Assembly (NCBI RefSeq): GCF_002933875.1 | Contig: NZ_BFAV01000038.1 | Location: forward strand, 1-32,010 | Direction of reading: 5' to 3' | Length of the DNA: 32,010 nt | Source: Desulfocucumis palustris | GTDB taxonomy: Bacteria > Bacillota > Desulfotomaculia > Desulfotomaculales > Desulfocucumaceae | Part shown: piece after piece, positions 7,476-15,456 of the stretch | How positions within the stretch are numbered: position 1 is the stretch's first letter | Layout of the letters: each line of letters opens with the position of its first letter | Notes under the pieces: model-generated | Seen by the model: the letters and a program-made list of their open reading frames with translations, nothing else | Told to the model about the DNA's origin: nothing | Databases searched by the model: none | Position numbers and translations under genes: made by a program

Positions 7476-8882
7476 TTAAACGCTTTCCAGAAAAGCGCCG
7501 TAGGCCCTGTAGGCCATGTACACGTCCACCTTGCTGGCCACCTCAAAGGGCGAATGCATTCCCAGTAATGCCACACCGCAGTCAACAACATCCATATCGT
7601 AATTGCCCAGCAGGTATGCTATGGTGCCGCCGCCCCCCTGGTCAACCTTGCCCAGTTCTCCGGTTTGCCAGACTATATTCTTTCTATTGAATATCCGCCT
7701 CACCAGGGAAGTGAATTCGGCGGAAGCTTCACTGGAGCCGCTTTTGCCCCGGGAGCCGGTGTACTTTGTCAGTACCACGCCGCAGCCCAGCCTGGCTGCG
7801 TTTAATTTATCCATAACCCCCAGGTAGTTGGGATCCAGCCCGGCGTTCACATCGGCGGAGAGACACCGGGAATTGGCCAGGGCCGTTCTCACCATCAAAT
7901 CGCGATAATTGCCGGTGGACATGGCAATTATCCCGGCCACGAAATTTTCAAAAAACAATGATTGCATTCCGGTGTTACCTATGCTGCCTACCTCTTCCTT
8001 GTCCGCAAGCAGCACCAGACAGGTTCTTTCCGGCTTTTCCATCTCCAGCAGGGATTGCAGGGCTGTATAGGCGCAAACCCTGTCATCCTGCCCGTAACCG
8101 GCCACGAGGCCACGGTCAAAACCCAGGTCTGAAGCCCGCCAGGCGGGTACCACCTCTAAATCGGCGCTTATCAGGTCCTCCTCCACAATGCCCAGTTCAC
8201 CATTTAAATAGTCCAGCACCGATTGTTTAAATCTTTCTTTTATTTCACGGCTGTTAACCGGCACACCGCCCAACAATATGTTCAGCGCCTCACCCTCAAC
8301 AGCGTCGGATAATTTCTTCTCCATCTGTTCCCTGGCCAGGTGGGGGAGCAAATCAGTAACTGTAAAAACAGGATCACCGGGTTTTTCTCCAATTGCCACC
8401 TTGATTACCCGGCCGTCCTCTTTAACCACCACCCCGTGAAGTGAAAGAGGTATTCCAACCCACTGGTATTTTTTAATCCCGCCGTAATAATGAGTTTTGG
8501 CCAGGGACATCATGCCCTCCTCATAAAGCGGCTGTGGTTTTACATCAAGCCTGGGTGAGTCAATATGGGCGCCTACAATGTTCAGCCCGTCGGTTAATGG
8601 CTTTGCGCCCAGGACTGCCAGTATCAATTGCTTATTTCTGTTAACGGCATAGATTTTATCGCCGGCCTTCAATCCGCTGCATCCGGTAATATTTACAAAG
8701 CCACATTTTTCCGCCGCGGTGATTGATGACTCAACAGCCTCCCGTTCCGTCTTGGCCATATTGAGAAAATCTATGTAGCCTTCATTAAATTTAAAAACGT
8801 CCGCATACTCCTGCTCACCTAGCTTATCCCAGGCAGAAAGCGGCGATTTTTCCTGGCCTGATTCAAATTTCAGGTTTGGCAT
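7476..8882 (-). CDS. M18 family aminopeptidase
   Basis: Zinc aminopeptidase that removes N-terminal residues from peptides in the cytoplasm (family M18, aspartyl/lysine aminopeptidase type). 468 residues. Metal and catalytic motifs seen in order: GAHIDSPRLD near 104-113, GYGQDDRVCAY around 265-275, DKEEVGSIGNTGMQS just after 290, and a C-terminal block ending VALLGMHSPFEV that carries the last metal-binding histidine. ATG at 8882 is chosen because GGAGG is 5 bases upstream; an earlier in-frame TTG lies within that ribosome site itself. No signal peptide. Physiological substrate unknown; the neighbours (CvpA-like, DUF951) give no hint. Confidence 0.92.
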   Translation of the reverse strand: MPNLKFESGQEKSPLSAWDKLGEQEYADVFKFNEGYIDFLNMAKTEREAVESSITAAEKCGFVNITGCSGLKAGDKIYAVNRNKQLILAVLGAKPLTDGLNIVGAHIDSPRLDVKPQPLYEEGMMSLAKTHYYGGIKKYQWVGIPLSLHGVVVKEDGRVIKVAIGEKPGDPVFTVTDLLPHLAREQMEKKLSDAVEGEALNILLGGVPVNSREIKERFKQSVLDYLNGELGIVEEDLISADLEVVPAWRASDLGFDRGLVAGYGQDDRVCAYTALQSLLEMEKPERTCLVLLADKEEVGSIGNTGMQSLFFENFVAGIIAMSTGNYRDLMVRTALANSRCLSADVNAGLDPNYLGVMDKLNAARLGCGVVLTKYTGSRGKSGSSEASAEFTSLVRRIFNRKNIVWQTGELGKVDQGGGGTIAYLLGNYDMDVVDCGVALLGMHSPFEVASKVDVYMAYRAYGAFLESV

Positions 8883-8970
8883 AGGCTCCTCCAATATAAA
8901 TAATATAAAATTATTATTTCCATATTGCTTATATTTATCTCGATTAACGGAACACCTGTTCTACACATTA

Positions 8971-9675
8971 TTATACAATATTTCCCGGTGAAAAACCAGG
9001 AAGATCATTTTTGTAGATATTTATAACCTTCAAAAAATATGGCGCCATCCTGGAGTGGGCGAGGCCATCCGCAAGCCAGCGGGAGTCTTTGCCCCCGGAT
9101 GTCATAGCCAGCGGCCACTGCAGGGATACAGCCAGGGCCGTAAGAATAAGCACCACGAATATTCCCCTGACCAGGCCGAAGGCCGCCCCGCCTATATTAT
9201 TGATCAAACCTATTAATGTAAAGGAGAGAATTTTTGAAGCCGCTGTCCCTATAATGTATATCCCCTGTGATACCAGCAGAAAAATTAGCACAAAGGAGCA
9301 TATTTCAAGAACACCGGAGGCCAGCAGCCTTGAGAAAGCGTCACCTATTTCCTGAAATTTTCCTTCCAGGGATAAGCGCGGTATCCAGTCCCCATATAAT
9401 GTGAAATTATTAAAGTCCTGAAGCGCCGGAAGCTTTTCCATTATTTTTACCGGGTTAAGGGGAAAATTGGGCCAGATGAGGCGATCATATATTAGTGACC
9501 CCAAATGCCATTTTTCCTCGGCATATTCGGCCAGGTCCTCATAATAGGCGAAAGCGGACACCAGCCCCGCAATTAACCCGGTGAACCGGGCTGCGCCCTT
9601 AAGCAGGCCGGACCTAAATCCCTGCCAGGCCGACCAGGCCAAAATTATAATTATGACCATATCTACCCAATTCAT
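8971..9675 (-). CDS. CvpA family membrane protein
   Basis: Inner-membrane protein of the CvpA family (named after a colicin V production factor; role in Firmicutes unclear). 234 residues. Hydrophobic segments at about 5-25 (MVIIIILAWSAWQGFRSGLL), 30-45, 125-150 and 165-185. The GFRSGLLKGAARFTGLIAGL opening and the glycine-rich INNIGGAAFGLVRGI region are typical. ATG start with GGGGTG upstream. A 68-base gap separates it from ykvI; a short gap of 88 bases separates it from the aminopeptidase. No terminator is evident, so the block ykvI-cvpA-aminopeptidase-DUF951 may be one transcript. Confidence 0.85.
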   Translation of the reverse strand: MNWVDMVIIIILAWSAWQGFRSGLLKGAARFTGLIAGLVSAFAYYEDLAEYAEEKWHLGSLIYDRLIWPNFPLNPVKIMEKLPALQDFNNFTLYGDWIPRLSLEGKFQEIGDAFSRLLASGVLEICSFVLIFLLVSQGIYIIGTAASKILSFTLIGLINNIGGAAFGLVRGIFVVLILTALAVSLQWPLAMTSGGKDSRWLADGLAHSRMAPYFLKVINIYKNDLPGFSPGNIV

Positions 9676-9743
9676 CCAAACACCCCGACTGGTTAATTAT
9701 AACAATTAATTTCTTGGAATGCACATACTATTTTATCAACTAT

Positions 9744-10802
9744 TTAACGTGGAATGCTGTTATTCCTTCTCAGCGCCCCAATTACAGGCATTATAATTAA
9801 ACCCGCCAGTAGAAGCAGCCCGCAGTAACCAAACATTGGATATAGAATTTTAACCAGGAAGGAGAATTTTAGAAACGCCACAGGGGTTATCGCTATGGCT
9901 AATCCAACCACAATTAATTTATATTTATTGCTGCCGGGTAGCGAAAGTCTCGCGGCAAAGCCATGCGCATCAGCCACCGCGGTGGTAAGTACTGCCACCC
10001 AGATCAGAAGTCCCATAAAAACTTTAAATGCTCCGGGAATAAATGAAGCGATATAAAGCATGGGGATCTCATAGCCTGTGATTTCCGGATAAAAATTAAT
10101 CTCAGCCACAGTCACCAGCAATATAATCAGCGCCAACGCGGTTCCGCCTGCCGCCGCCCCCAAAACACCGTCCCTTAAGCTAACACTTTTACCGAGGGAG
10201 GAAAGGACTGCCACAGGAACAACCATATTATAGGAAACGTAAAGAACAGCATCCCGGAAAGCCCCGGTTTTCCAGGCATCAATCGCCTGCTCCGCCCCGT
10301 CGGCCGGAGGCCTTATCAGCAGCGCCGCCAGACACAGAATGGAAATGGCGCATATTTTTACCGGTACGAGAAAAACATTGGCCCCGACAAATCCCTTCAT
10401 CCCCTTGAATAAAAATAAACAGCTAAAAAGAGCCGTGCTTATAATGCCCCAATGGCGGGGCAATCCCAGGTGTTCCGAAAAGACCGCCCCGCCGCCGGCC
10501 AGCATGACGGCAAATCCTCCGGGAAGCATTATCAGACTGAGCATATCAATTAATTTTGAAATTTTTACTCCCAAAATGGAGCGGAGAACAGCAAGATAAT
10601 TACGGGCGCCCAAGGAAACAGACAGATACATTATCAACATGCCGAGGTAAATAAACAGGCCCCCGGCAATAATCGCCCCCGGTATTCCCATTTCCCCATG
10701 CTTAACAAAAAACTGCATTATTTCCTGGCCGGAGGCGAACCCGGCGCCAATAACCCCGCCAACGTAAACCATGGCCACTTTGAAAATAGAACGCAGACGC
10801 AT
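9744..10802 (-). CDS. ykvI: YkvI-type membrane transporter
   Basis: Multi-pass membrane protein of the YkvI group within the APC/LeuT-like superfamily; substrate unknown. 352 residues with about ten hydrophobic helices and the opening VAMVYVGGVIGAGFASGQEIMQFF, whose broken-helix GxxxGAGFASGQE pattern marks the substrate site of this fold. The ATG at 10802 is chosen because the family begins here and because the longer open frame (to 10931) runs into a dispersed repeat, whose translation resembles that of the copy upstream of lonC. GGGAGG is only 2 bases before this ATG, which is tight; the CTG two codons later has better spacing, so the start is uncertain by a few codons. Confidence 0.85.
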   Translation of the reverse strand: MRLRSIFKVAMVYVGGVIGAGFASGQEIMQFFVKHGEMGIPGAIIAGGLFIYLGMLIMYLSVSLGARNYLAVLRSILGVKISKLIDMLSLIMLPGGFAVMLAGGGAVFSEHLGLPRHWGIISTALFSCLFLFKGMKGFVGANVFLVPVKICAISILCLAALLIRPPADGAEQAIDAWKTGAFRDAVLYVSYNMVVPVAVLSSLGKSVSLRDGVLGAAAGGTALALIILLVTVAEINFYPEITGYEIPMLYIASFIPGAFKVFMGLLIWVAVLTTAVADAHGFAARLSLPGSNKYKLIVVGLAIAITPVAFLKFSFLVKILYPMFGYCGLLLLAGLIIMPVIGALRRNNSIPR

Positions 10803-10882
10803 AACCTCCCAACTTATGAAAGAATATACATCTTTTTTTGCTGCTTTTATCCGCCGACAGCCTGTAAAACCGGAAAGCCGGG

Positions 10883-10966
10883 AATATAAGTGAACCCTGT
10901 GTTCGGAAGGAGTAATTCCCCTTCCGAACATGAAATGGGGACATTGAGGAATGTCCCCATTTCATG
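10883..10966. repeat. Dispersed repeat, copy 2, with perfect GGGGACATT hairpin
   Basis: Positions 10883-10931 match 3735-3783 (40 of 49). They contain an 11-bp perfect stem TGTTCGGAAGG (10900-10910) / CCTTCCGAACA (10920-10930). It abuts a second hairpin with perfect 17-bp arms, 10929-10945 and 10950-10966 (CATGAAATGGGGACATT and its complement) around a 4-base loop. The pair of hairpins occupies the gap between the divergent genes ykvI and yyaC. Either could stop transcription, but there is no T-run directly after them. Confidence 0.85.
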
Positions 10967-11011
10967 CTTATGCCCGGAGAAATTTTTTATCCTGTTTTCA
11001 AGCTAAAAAGT

Positions 11012-11041
11012 GAATAAATCATATTATTGTTGGAAATAAAT
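11012..11041 (+). promoter_or_regulatory. Candidate forespore (sigma-F-like) promoter of yyaC
   Basis: GAATA (11012-11016), 15-base spacer, GGAAATAAAT (11032-11041). This is close to the sigma-F pattern (GYATA, about 15 bases, GGnnAnAnT), with a mismatch in each element. yyaC is a sporulation gene in related bacteria, which makes such a promoter reasonable. The match is by eye and could be chance in this AT-rich gap. Confidence 0.4.
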
Positions 11042-11073
11042 ATACTTATATTGGCAATTGCGGGGGGAGTGCG

Positions 11074-11676
11074 GTGACTGCCTTGAATACCATTGAAAAG
11101 GAATTATTTCCTGCGAAAACCAGAATTCATATGGAAGACCCGCTGGCCGTGGCAAAATTCAGCTGGGACCTGGCCAGGCGTATAAATAGAGACGGTGTGA
11201 GCTGCCGTGAGCAGATTGTGCTGCTTTGTATCGGCACAGACCGCTCCACCGGGGATTGCCTGGGACCTTTGATAGGAACAAAGCTAAATTCCTGCCAACA
11301 GGAATATTTCAAAATATACGGCACACTGGATCAGCCGGCCCATGCCAGCAATTTAAATGAAAAGCTGGAAGAAATAAAGAGAGAACATGAGAACCCCTAT
11401 ATTATAGCCCTGGACGCATGTCTGGGCAGCATGGATAATGTGGGGTGTGTAAATATAGGTGACGGCGCCCTGCAACCGGGGTCGGGTGTCAACAAAAGCT
11501 TACCGCCGGTGGGGGACCTGCATATAACCGGAGTGGTAAACGTGGGAGGCTACCTGGAATATATGGTGCTGCAGAACACCAGATTGAACATAGTAATGAA
11601 AATGGCTGATTTAATTGTGGAAGGTCTTTTAAGAACCGTATCTCAATACAGCCAACTGGAAACCAGGGGTTTTTAG
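11074..11676 (+). CDS. yyaC: Spore protease-like protein YyaC
   Basis: DUF1256/YyaC protein, related in fold to the germination protease GPR that degrades small acid-soluble spore proteins; its own role is not established. 200 residues. Family motifs: CIGTDRSTGDCLGPLIGTKL at 52-71, YGTLDQPAHASNL at 82-94, and IIALDACLGSMDNVG followed by PPVGDLHITGVVNVGG. GTG start at 11074 with GGGGGAG 4 bases upstream. It is the only gene of the left arm transcribed towards the origin, i.e. against the replication fork. It is a single-gene unit with its own terminator. Found near parB in B. subtilis too. Confidence 0.93.
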   Translation: MTALNTIEKELFPAKTRIHMEDPLAVAKFSWDLARRINRDGVSCREQIVLLCIGTDRSTGDCLGPLIGTKLNSCQQEYFKIYGTLDQPAHASNLNEKLEEIKREHENPYIIALDACLGSMDNVGCVNIGDGALQPGSGVNKSLPPVGDLHITGVVNVGGYLEYMVLQNTRLNIVMKMADLIVEGLLRTVSQYSQLETRGF

Positions 11677-11707
11677 AGTCTGTTGAAAAATACATTTTAA
11701 AACAAAT

Positions 11708-11757
11708 AGGCGTCTGAAACCCATTAAACGCTCGGGTTTTCCAGACGCCTTTCTTTC
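11708..11757 (+). terminator. Terminator after yyaC
   Basis: AGGCGTCTGAAACCC (11708-11722) pairs with GGGTTTTCCAGACGCCT (11734-11750) apart from a small bulge, followed by TTTCTTTCT. It lies 32 bases after the yyaC stop. On the minus strand it could also serve the convergent protease gene. Confidence 0.85.
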
Positions 11758-11814
11758 TATAACCGTAATTTCAGTTTTTTGTAATCAACACCCTTTAATC
11801 CCCGGCTTCCATTG

Positions 11815-12534
11815 CTATAAAACCGGCACTCCATTATTTTTTAAAAATGCGGCTATTTTATTGTAGGGAATTATAAAACCAATGCCTTCATACCCCGGCA
11901 GCTTGCTCACCACTATACCGACCACTTCGCCCTTTTCGTTAAAGGCGGGACCGCCGCTATTTCCGGGATTAACAGAAGCGTCGGTTTGAAAGTAATCTTC
12001 TCTCTCAGTGCTGCTAATCTGCCCCTGGGTAAATGTATCGGCCAGCCCTCCCGGAGCGCCCATAATACCCACGTGATCACCCTGAACAGGGTTTTGCCTG
12101 GAAAATTTTAAAAATTCTTTTGGGGTATAACCATCAACCTTCAGCAGGGCGAGGTCCGGAGTCTCTGACGCGGCTATAACCTTAGCGTTCCGGTTTGCAG
12201 TTTCTCCATCATTGATAACTGTCATCAAGGGTTCGGCGGCAACATGTTTGTTTGTAACCAGGTGTCCGGCGGAGGATATATAAAACCCTGTGCCCATGCC
12301 CTTTGAGCTGAAAAGCATCACGGTGGCCTGGCGCACCCTGGGCAATATATCGTTAAACAGGCCGTCTCTAAACAGCAGGCGGCTGATGACCGAAGCCATT
12401 TCCTCCCTGGTAACGGCCTTTTCCGGCTTGAATGTTCCATCGGCATACCCGGTGATAAGCCCCGCCCTGGACACCCTTTCTATATCCGCCGCGCTCCAGC
12501 GTCCGGCGGCAACATCTTTAAACAGCTCGCACAA
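11815..12534 (-). CDS. Trypsin-like serine protease with N-terminal SLH domain
   Basis: 239 residues. An S-layer homology (SLH) segment spans about 4-55 (FKDVAAGRWSAADIERVSRA, GLITGYADGTFKPEKAVTREEMASV). A HtrA/trypsin-like protease domain follows at about 65-235 with all three catalytic residues: His97 (TNKHV), Asp127 (TPDLALLK) and Ser193 (NPGNSGGP). There is no PDZ domain. Oddly there is no signal peptide, although SLH domains normally act outside the cell. The only in-frame start at the right place is TTG at 12534, with the GGGGG directly against it. A better start signal (GGAGG, then an ATG at 12547) is one base out of frame because of that G run. The gene may therefore be frameshifted, or the true start is an unusual one. 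Confidence 0.8.
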   Translation of the reverse strand: MCELFKDVAAGRWSAADIERVSRAGLITGYADGTFKPEKAVTREEMASVISRLLFRDGLFNDILPRVRQATVMLFSSKGMGTGFYISSAGHLVTNKHVAAEPLMTVINDGETANRNAKVIAASETPDLALLKVDGYTPKEFLKFSRQNPVQGDHVGIMGAPGGLADTFTQGQISSTEREDYFQTDASVNPGNSGGPAFNEKGEVVGIVVSKLPGYEGIGFIIPYNKIAAFLKNNGVPVL

Positions 12535-12644
12535 CCCCCTTTATCATTATTAAAAAATTTCCTCCGGTATCAGGCGACCGCTTTTCTACTGCTATCATTA
12601 ATATGCAAACATTTATAATGGTATTTATTAATCCTGCCTGGATG

Positions 12645-12671
12645 AAAAAATAACCGCCTTAAAAAAGGCGG
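12645..12671 (-). terminator. Terminator of the DUF554 gene
   Basis: CCGCCTT (12654-12660) and AAGGCGG (12665-12671) form a stem with a 4-base loop. On the minus strand the stem is followed by TTATTTTTTC. It lies just past the DUF554 stop. Confidence 0.88.
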
Positions 12672-12717
12672 CTTTGACAGACTATTGTATTGCTGTGTAA
12701 TATCACCTGAATTTTTT

Positions 12718-13416
12718 TCAAGGCAGGACTATATTGTATCGTTGTATAGCCCATGCTATGGTTGCCGCCACCAGTATTGAAGGCAGCATGTTGCCCACTT
12801 TCAATTCCTTTATTCCCAGTATATTAATGCCGATACCGGCAATAAGCAGCCCGCCTGTTGCGGTAAGTTCGGCAATAACCTCCGGGCTAAAAAGATTTTT
12901 TACCAAATCTGCCAGCACGGTTATTCCGCCCTGGTAAAGAAAAACCGGTATGGCTGAAAAAATAACGCCTATACCCATGGTTGAGGCAAAAAAAATAGCG
13001 CTTATACCATCCAGCAGCGATTTAGCAAAAAGAGTGGTATGGCTGTTTGTAAGGCCATCCTCTATGGAACCCAGTATAGCCATGGCCCCTACACAGTAAA
13101 TGAGGCTGGAAGTTACAAAAGCCCGGCCGATATTGCTTTCCCCCCTGCCGAATTTTATTTCCAGCCAATTGCCCATTTTGGCCAACTGTTTTTCTATGGC
13201 CAAAAATTCTCCTGCGATTCCCCCAATGACCATACTTATAATAACTATCAATATATTATTTGTTTTAAAAGCCATCTGGGCTCCCACCAGCAGCACCGCC
13301 AGTCCGATACCCTGCATGGCTGTTGTTTTAACAGCTTCTGAAATGCCTTTTTTTAATATTATGCCGATTAAGCTGCCGGCGACAATGGCGGCGGTATTAG
13401 TTATTGTTCCCAGCAA
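12718..13416 (-). CDS. DUF554 (YqgA/YdfK-like) membrane protein
   Basis: Integral membrane protein of unknown function, about seven hydrophobic segments in 232 residues. It begins with LGTITNTAAIVAGSLIGIIL, and further on has NSHTTLFAKSLLDGISAIFFAS and INILGIKELKVGNMLPSILVA, all typical of DUF554. I place the start at the TTG at 13416, with GGAGG about 10 bases upstream and the family's M-LGT opening. The longer frame to 13446 would include the ribosome site. It runs from the parS/parB side towards its own terminator; no promoter was clearly seen in the 150-base gap before it. Confidence 0.87.
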   Translation of the reverse strand: MLGTITNTAAIVAGSLIGIILKKGISEAVKTTAMQGIGLAVLLVGAQMAFKTNNILIVIISMVIGGIAGEFLAIEKQLAKMGNWLEIKFGRGESNIGRAFVTSSLIYCVGAMAILGSIEDGLTNSHTTLFAKSLLDGISAIFFASTMGIGVIFSAIPVFLYQGGITVLADLVKNLFSPEVIAELTATGGLLIAGIGINILGIKELKVGNMLPSILVAATIAWAIQRYNIVLP

Positions 13417-13545
13417 TAATTTCACTCCTCCGGGGATAGGTGACAATCCAAATACATCTTTACCATTATTCTTATAAATTATTTTCTCACAAAAGAATTG
13501 TTACCTGATGTTATAAAGCCTTTAAATATAAGTAATGGAGTCAAT

Positions 13546-13561
13546 TGTTTCACGTGAAACA
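13546..13561. promoter_or_regulatory. parS: parS centromere site
   Basis: TGTTTCACGTGAAACA, the exact 16-bp palindromic parS consensus bound by ParB/Spo0J. Flanking bases extend the palindrome to 20 bp (13544-13563). It lies 7 bases beyond the parB stop codon, so ParB can load right next to its own gene and about 9 kb from the origin. Confidence 0.97.
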
Positions 13562-13567
13562 ATATTT

Positions 13568-14434
13568 CTACATAACTTCCTCCTGACCGGTGATTACCTT
13601 TACCAGCCACTTTAAATCATCTTCTCCGCTATAATAAATTACTATTTTTCCGCCACCGCCCTCATCAGAAGATATCTTTATTTTAGTAGCCAAAATATTA
13701 AACAACTGTTCTTCAAGGTCTTTAATCATATATGATTTTCTACCCTGCCTGCGGATTGTCTTTTGCCTTTCGGCCACTGTTTTAACAAGCTTTTCCGTTT
13801 GACGGACATTTAACTGCTTGTCCATTATTTTCTGAGCTATTTTTAATTGTTGCTTATGATCCTCTATGGACAGCATTGCCCGGGCATGTCCCGCGGTAAT
13901 ACTGCCGTCCACTATCATATTTTTTATATCCAGCGGCAGGGACAGCAATCTCACCATATTGCCCACAAAAGGTCGGCTCTTGCCAACTCTTTTTGAAACA
14001 TCCTCCTGGGTAAGCCCGAAATCATCCATAAGCACTTTATAAGCCATGGCCTCTTCCATGGGATTCAAGTTTTCCCTCTGGATGTTTTCTATCAGGGCCA
14101 CGGCAGTGGCTTCCAGATCATCATATTCCCTTATGATGGCCGGTATTTTTTCCAGGCCCAGCCTTAAACAGGCCCTCCATCTTCTTTCCCCGGCAATTAA
14201 TTCATAATCTCCTCCACCCAAGGGCCGGACTACTATTGGCTGTACAACACCGTGCTCTTTTATGGACTCGGCCAACTCCAGCAGCTTATCTTCATCCATC
14301 AGTTTTCTCGGCTGCTTGGTATTGGGGACAACATCAGATATTTTTATTTCCCTTAATTTAACATTGCTGTCTGTTTCCTGATTTACAGGTAACAACGCTT
14401 CCAGCCCTTTTCCCAATCCCCTTTTTTTATTCAA
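13568..14434 (-). CDS. parB: Chromosome partitioning protein ParB (Spo0J)
   Basis: CTP-dependent DNA clamp that loads at parS, spreads along DNA, recruits SMC and works with ParA in origin segregation and control of initiation and sporulation. 288 residues. It begins with the ParA-stimulating peptide NKKRGLGKGLEALLP. The CTP-binding motifs are GERRWRAC at 82-89 and ENIQRENLNPMEEA at 116-129. The parS-binding helix-turn-helix spans about 140-165 (LTQEDVSKRVGKSRPFVGNM). A C-terminal dimerisation region follows. Start is TTG at 14434, overlapping the parA stop by 8 bases, with AGGAAGTGATGGG upstream: tight translational coupling. A perfect parS lies just behind it. Confidence 0.97.
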   Translation of the reverse strand: MNKKRGLGKGLEALLPVNQETDSNVKLREIKISDVVPNTKQPRKLMDEDKLLELAESIKEHGVVQPIVVRPLGGGDYELIAGERRWRACLRLGLEKIPAIIREYDDLEATAVALIENIQRENLNPMEEAMAYKVLMDDFGLTQEDVSKRVGKSRPFVGNMVRLLSLPLDIKNMIVDGSITAGHARAMLSIEDHKQQLKIAQKIMDKQLNVRQTEKLVKTVAERQKTIRRQGRKSYMIKDLEEQLFNILATKIKISSDEGGGGKIVIYYSGEDDLKWLVKVITGQEEVM

Positions 14435-15188
14435 TACCCATCACTTCCTTCGCCAGATCCTGATAAACCTCCGAACCCCTGGAACGCCGATCATACACCA
14501 TTACAGGCTTACCATGGCTTGGCGCCTCACTGAGCCTTACATTCCGGGGAATGATTGTTTTGTATACCTTGTCTCTAAAATGTTTTTTGACCTCTTCAAC
14601 CACCTGGATGCTCAAATTGGTTCTCCCGTCAAACATGGTAAGGAGTACACCTTCTATATTTAATCCCGTATTTATTTGCTCCTGAACCAATCTAATGGTG
14701 TTTAACAGCTGCCCCAACCCCTCCAGCGCGTAAAACTCGCATTGTATAGGAATAATTACCGACTCAGCCGCGGCCAAAGCGTTAATGGTTAACAGCCCCA
14801 GGGAGGGAGGGCAGTCAATAATCAAATATTGATAATCATTCTTTATCCTTCTCAAGGGTTCCTTTAGCAGGTATTCCCTGTTTCTTATCCCCACCATTTC
14901 TATTTCCGCACCGGCCAATTCCATTCTCGCCGGCAGCATCCATAGATTATCGATTACACTTTTGGTAATTACATTTTCAATATTTAGCCCGTTAATCAAA
15001 ATATCATATATCGTATTATCCAGGGCATCCTTATTAAACCCCAAACCGCTGGTGGCATTCCCCTGGGGATCAATATCCACCAGCAGCACTTTCTGTCCCA
15101 TCAGGGAAAGCCACGCCGAAAGATTCACCGCTGTGGTAGTCTTGGCGACTCCTCCTTTTTGATTGGCAATGGCAATTATTTTCCCCAA
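14427..15188 (-). CDS. parA: Chromosome partitioning ATPase ParA (Soj)
   Basis: Deviant Walker-type ATPase that moves ParB-bound origins and, in B. subtilis, regulates DnaA. 253 residues. Deviant Walker A KGGVAKTTT at 11-19, VDIDPQGNATSGLG just after it (Walker A'), and IIDCPPSLGLLTINAL (Walker B) in the middle. I choose TTG at 15188, with GGGGTG six bases upstream, because the protein then begins MGKIIAIANQKGG as in the family. The open frame to 15230 would add a stretch without family similarity. It overlaps parB and heads the two-gene operon. Confidence 0.96.
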   Translation of the reverse strand: MGKIIAIANQKGGVAKTTTAVNLSAWLSLMGQKVLLVDIDPQGNATSGLGFNKDALDNTIYDILINGLNIENVITKSVIDNLWMLPARMELAGAEIEMVGIRNREYLLKEPLRRIKNDYQYLIIDCPPSLGLLTINALAAAESVIIPIQCEFYALEGLGQLLNTIRLVQEQINTGLNIEGVLLTMFDGRTNLSIQVVEEVKKHFRDKVYKTIIPRNVRLSEAPSHGKPVMVYDRRSRGSEVYQDLAKEVMGIE

Positions 15189-15233
15189 TTTTTTCACCCC
15201 GTTCACTGGTAAAGAAAGGACATACATCATCTT

Positions 15234-15261
15234 ATATTAATTTAAGTCCCTTCTTAAACAA
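15234..15261 (-). promoter_or_regulatory. Candidate parA-parB promoter
   Basis: Minus strand: TTGTTT (15256-15261), 16-base spacer, TAATAT (15234-15239), about 46 bases ahead of the parA start. Fair but not strong match. Confidence 0.4.
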
Positions 15262-15324
15262 ATTCAAGCCGCCCCTCTTAAATCCCTTTATTATTTTTTT
15301 AGGGCAGTATATCCAAAATTCATA

Positions 15325-15384
15325 AAAGGGACATTCCTTCCCGGGTTATTTCCCCATCTAAAATGTTTTAAGGAATGTCCCTTT
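15325..15384. repeat. GGGACATTCCTT hairpin upstream of parA
   Basis: Perfect 15-bp inverted repeat: AAAGGGACATTCCTT (15325-15339) and its complement (15370-15384), with a 30-base spacer. It shares the GGGACATTCCT core with the arrays at 3781-3882 and the hairpin at 10929-10966. On either strand it could fold and stop transcription from the neighbouring small gene or into parA. Confidence 0.8.
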
Positions 15385-15456
15385 AATTTTATAAAAATAA
15401 TTCAACGGCGTTCATATCAGTTCCTTCTATAAATAGTTTGTTATTAATTATTTAGA

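Noticed and set aside
10803..10931. Longer ykvI with 43 extra N-terminal residues
   Set aside because: The extension is translated dispersed repeat and lacks a ribosome site; the YkvI family begins at the ATG at 10802.
11677..11700. Insertion-sequence remnant suggested by CTGTTGAAAAAT
   Set aside because: Too short, no partner repeat and no transposase fragment nearby.
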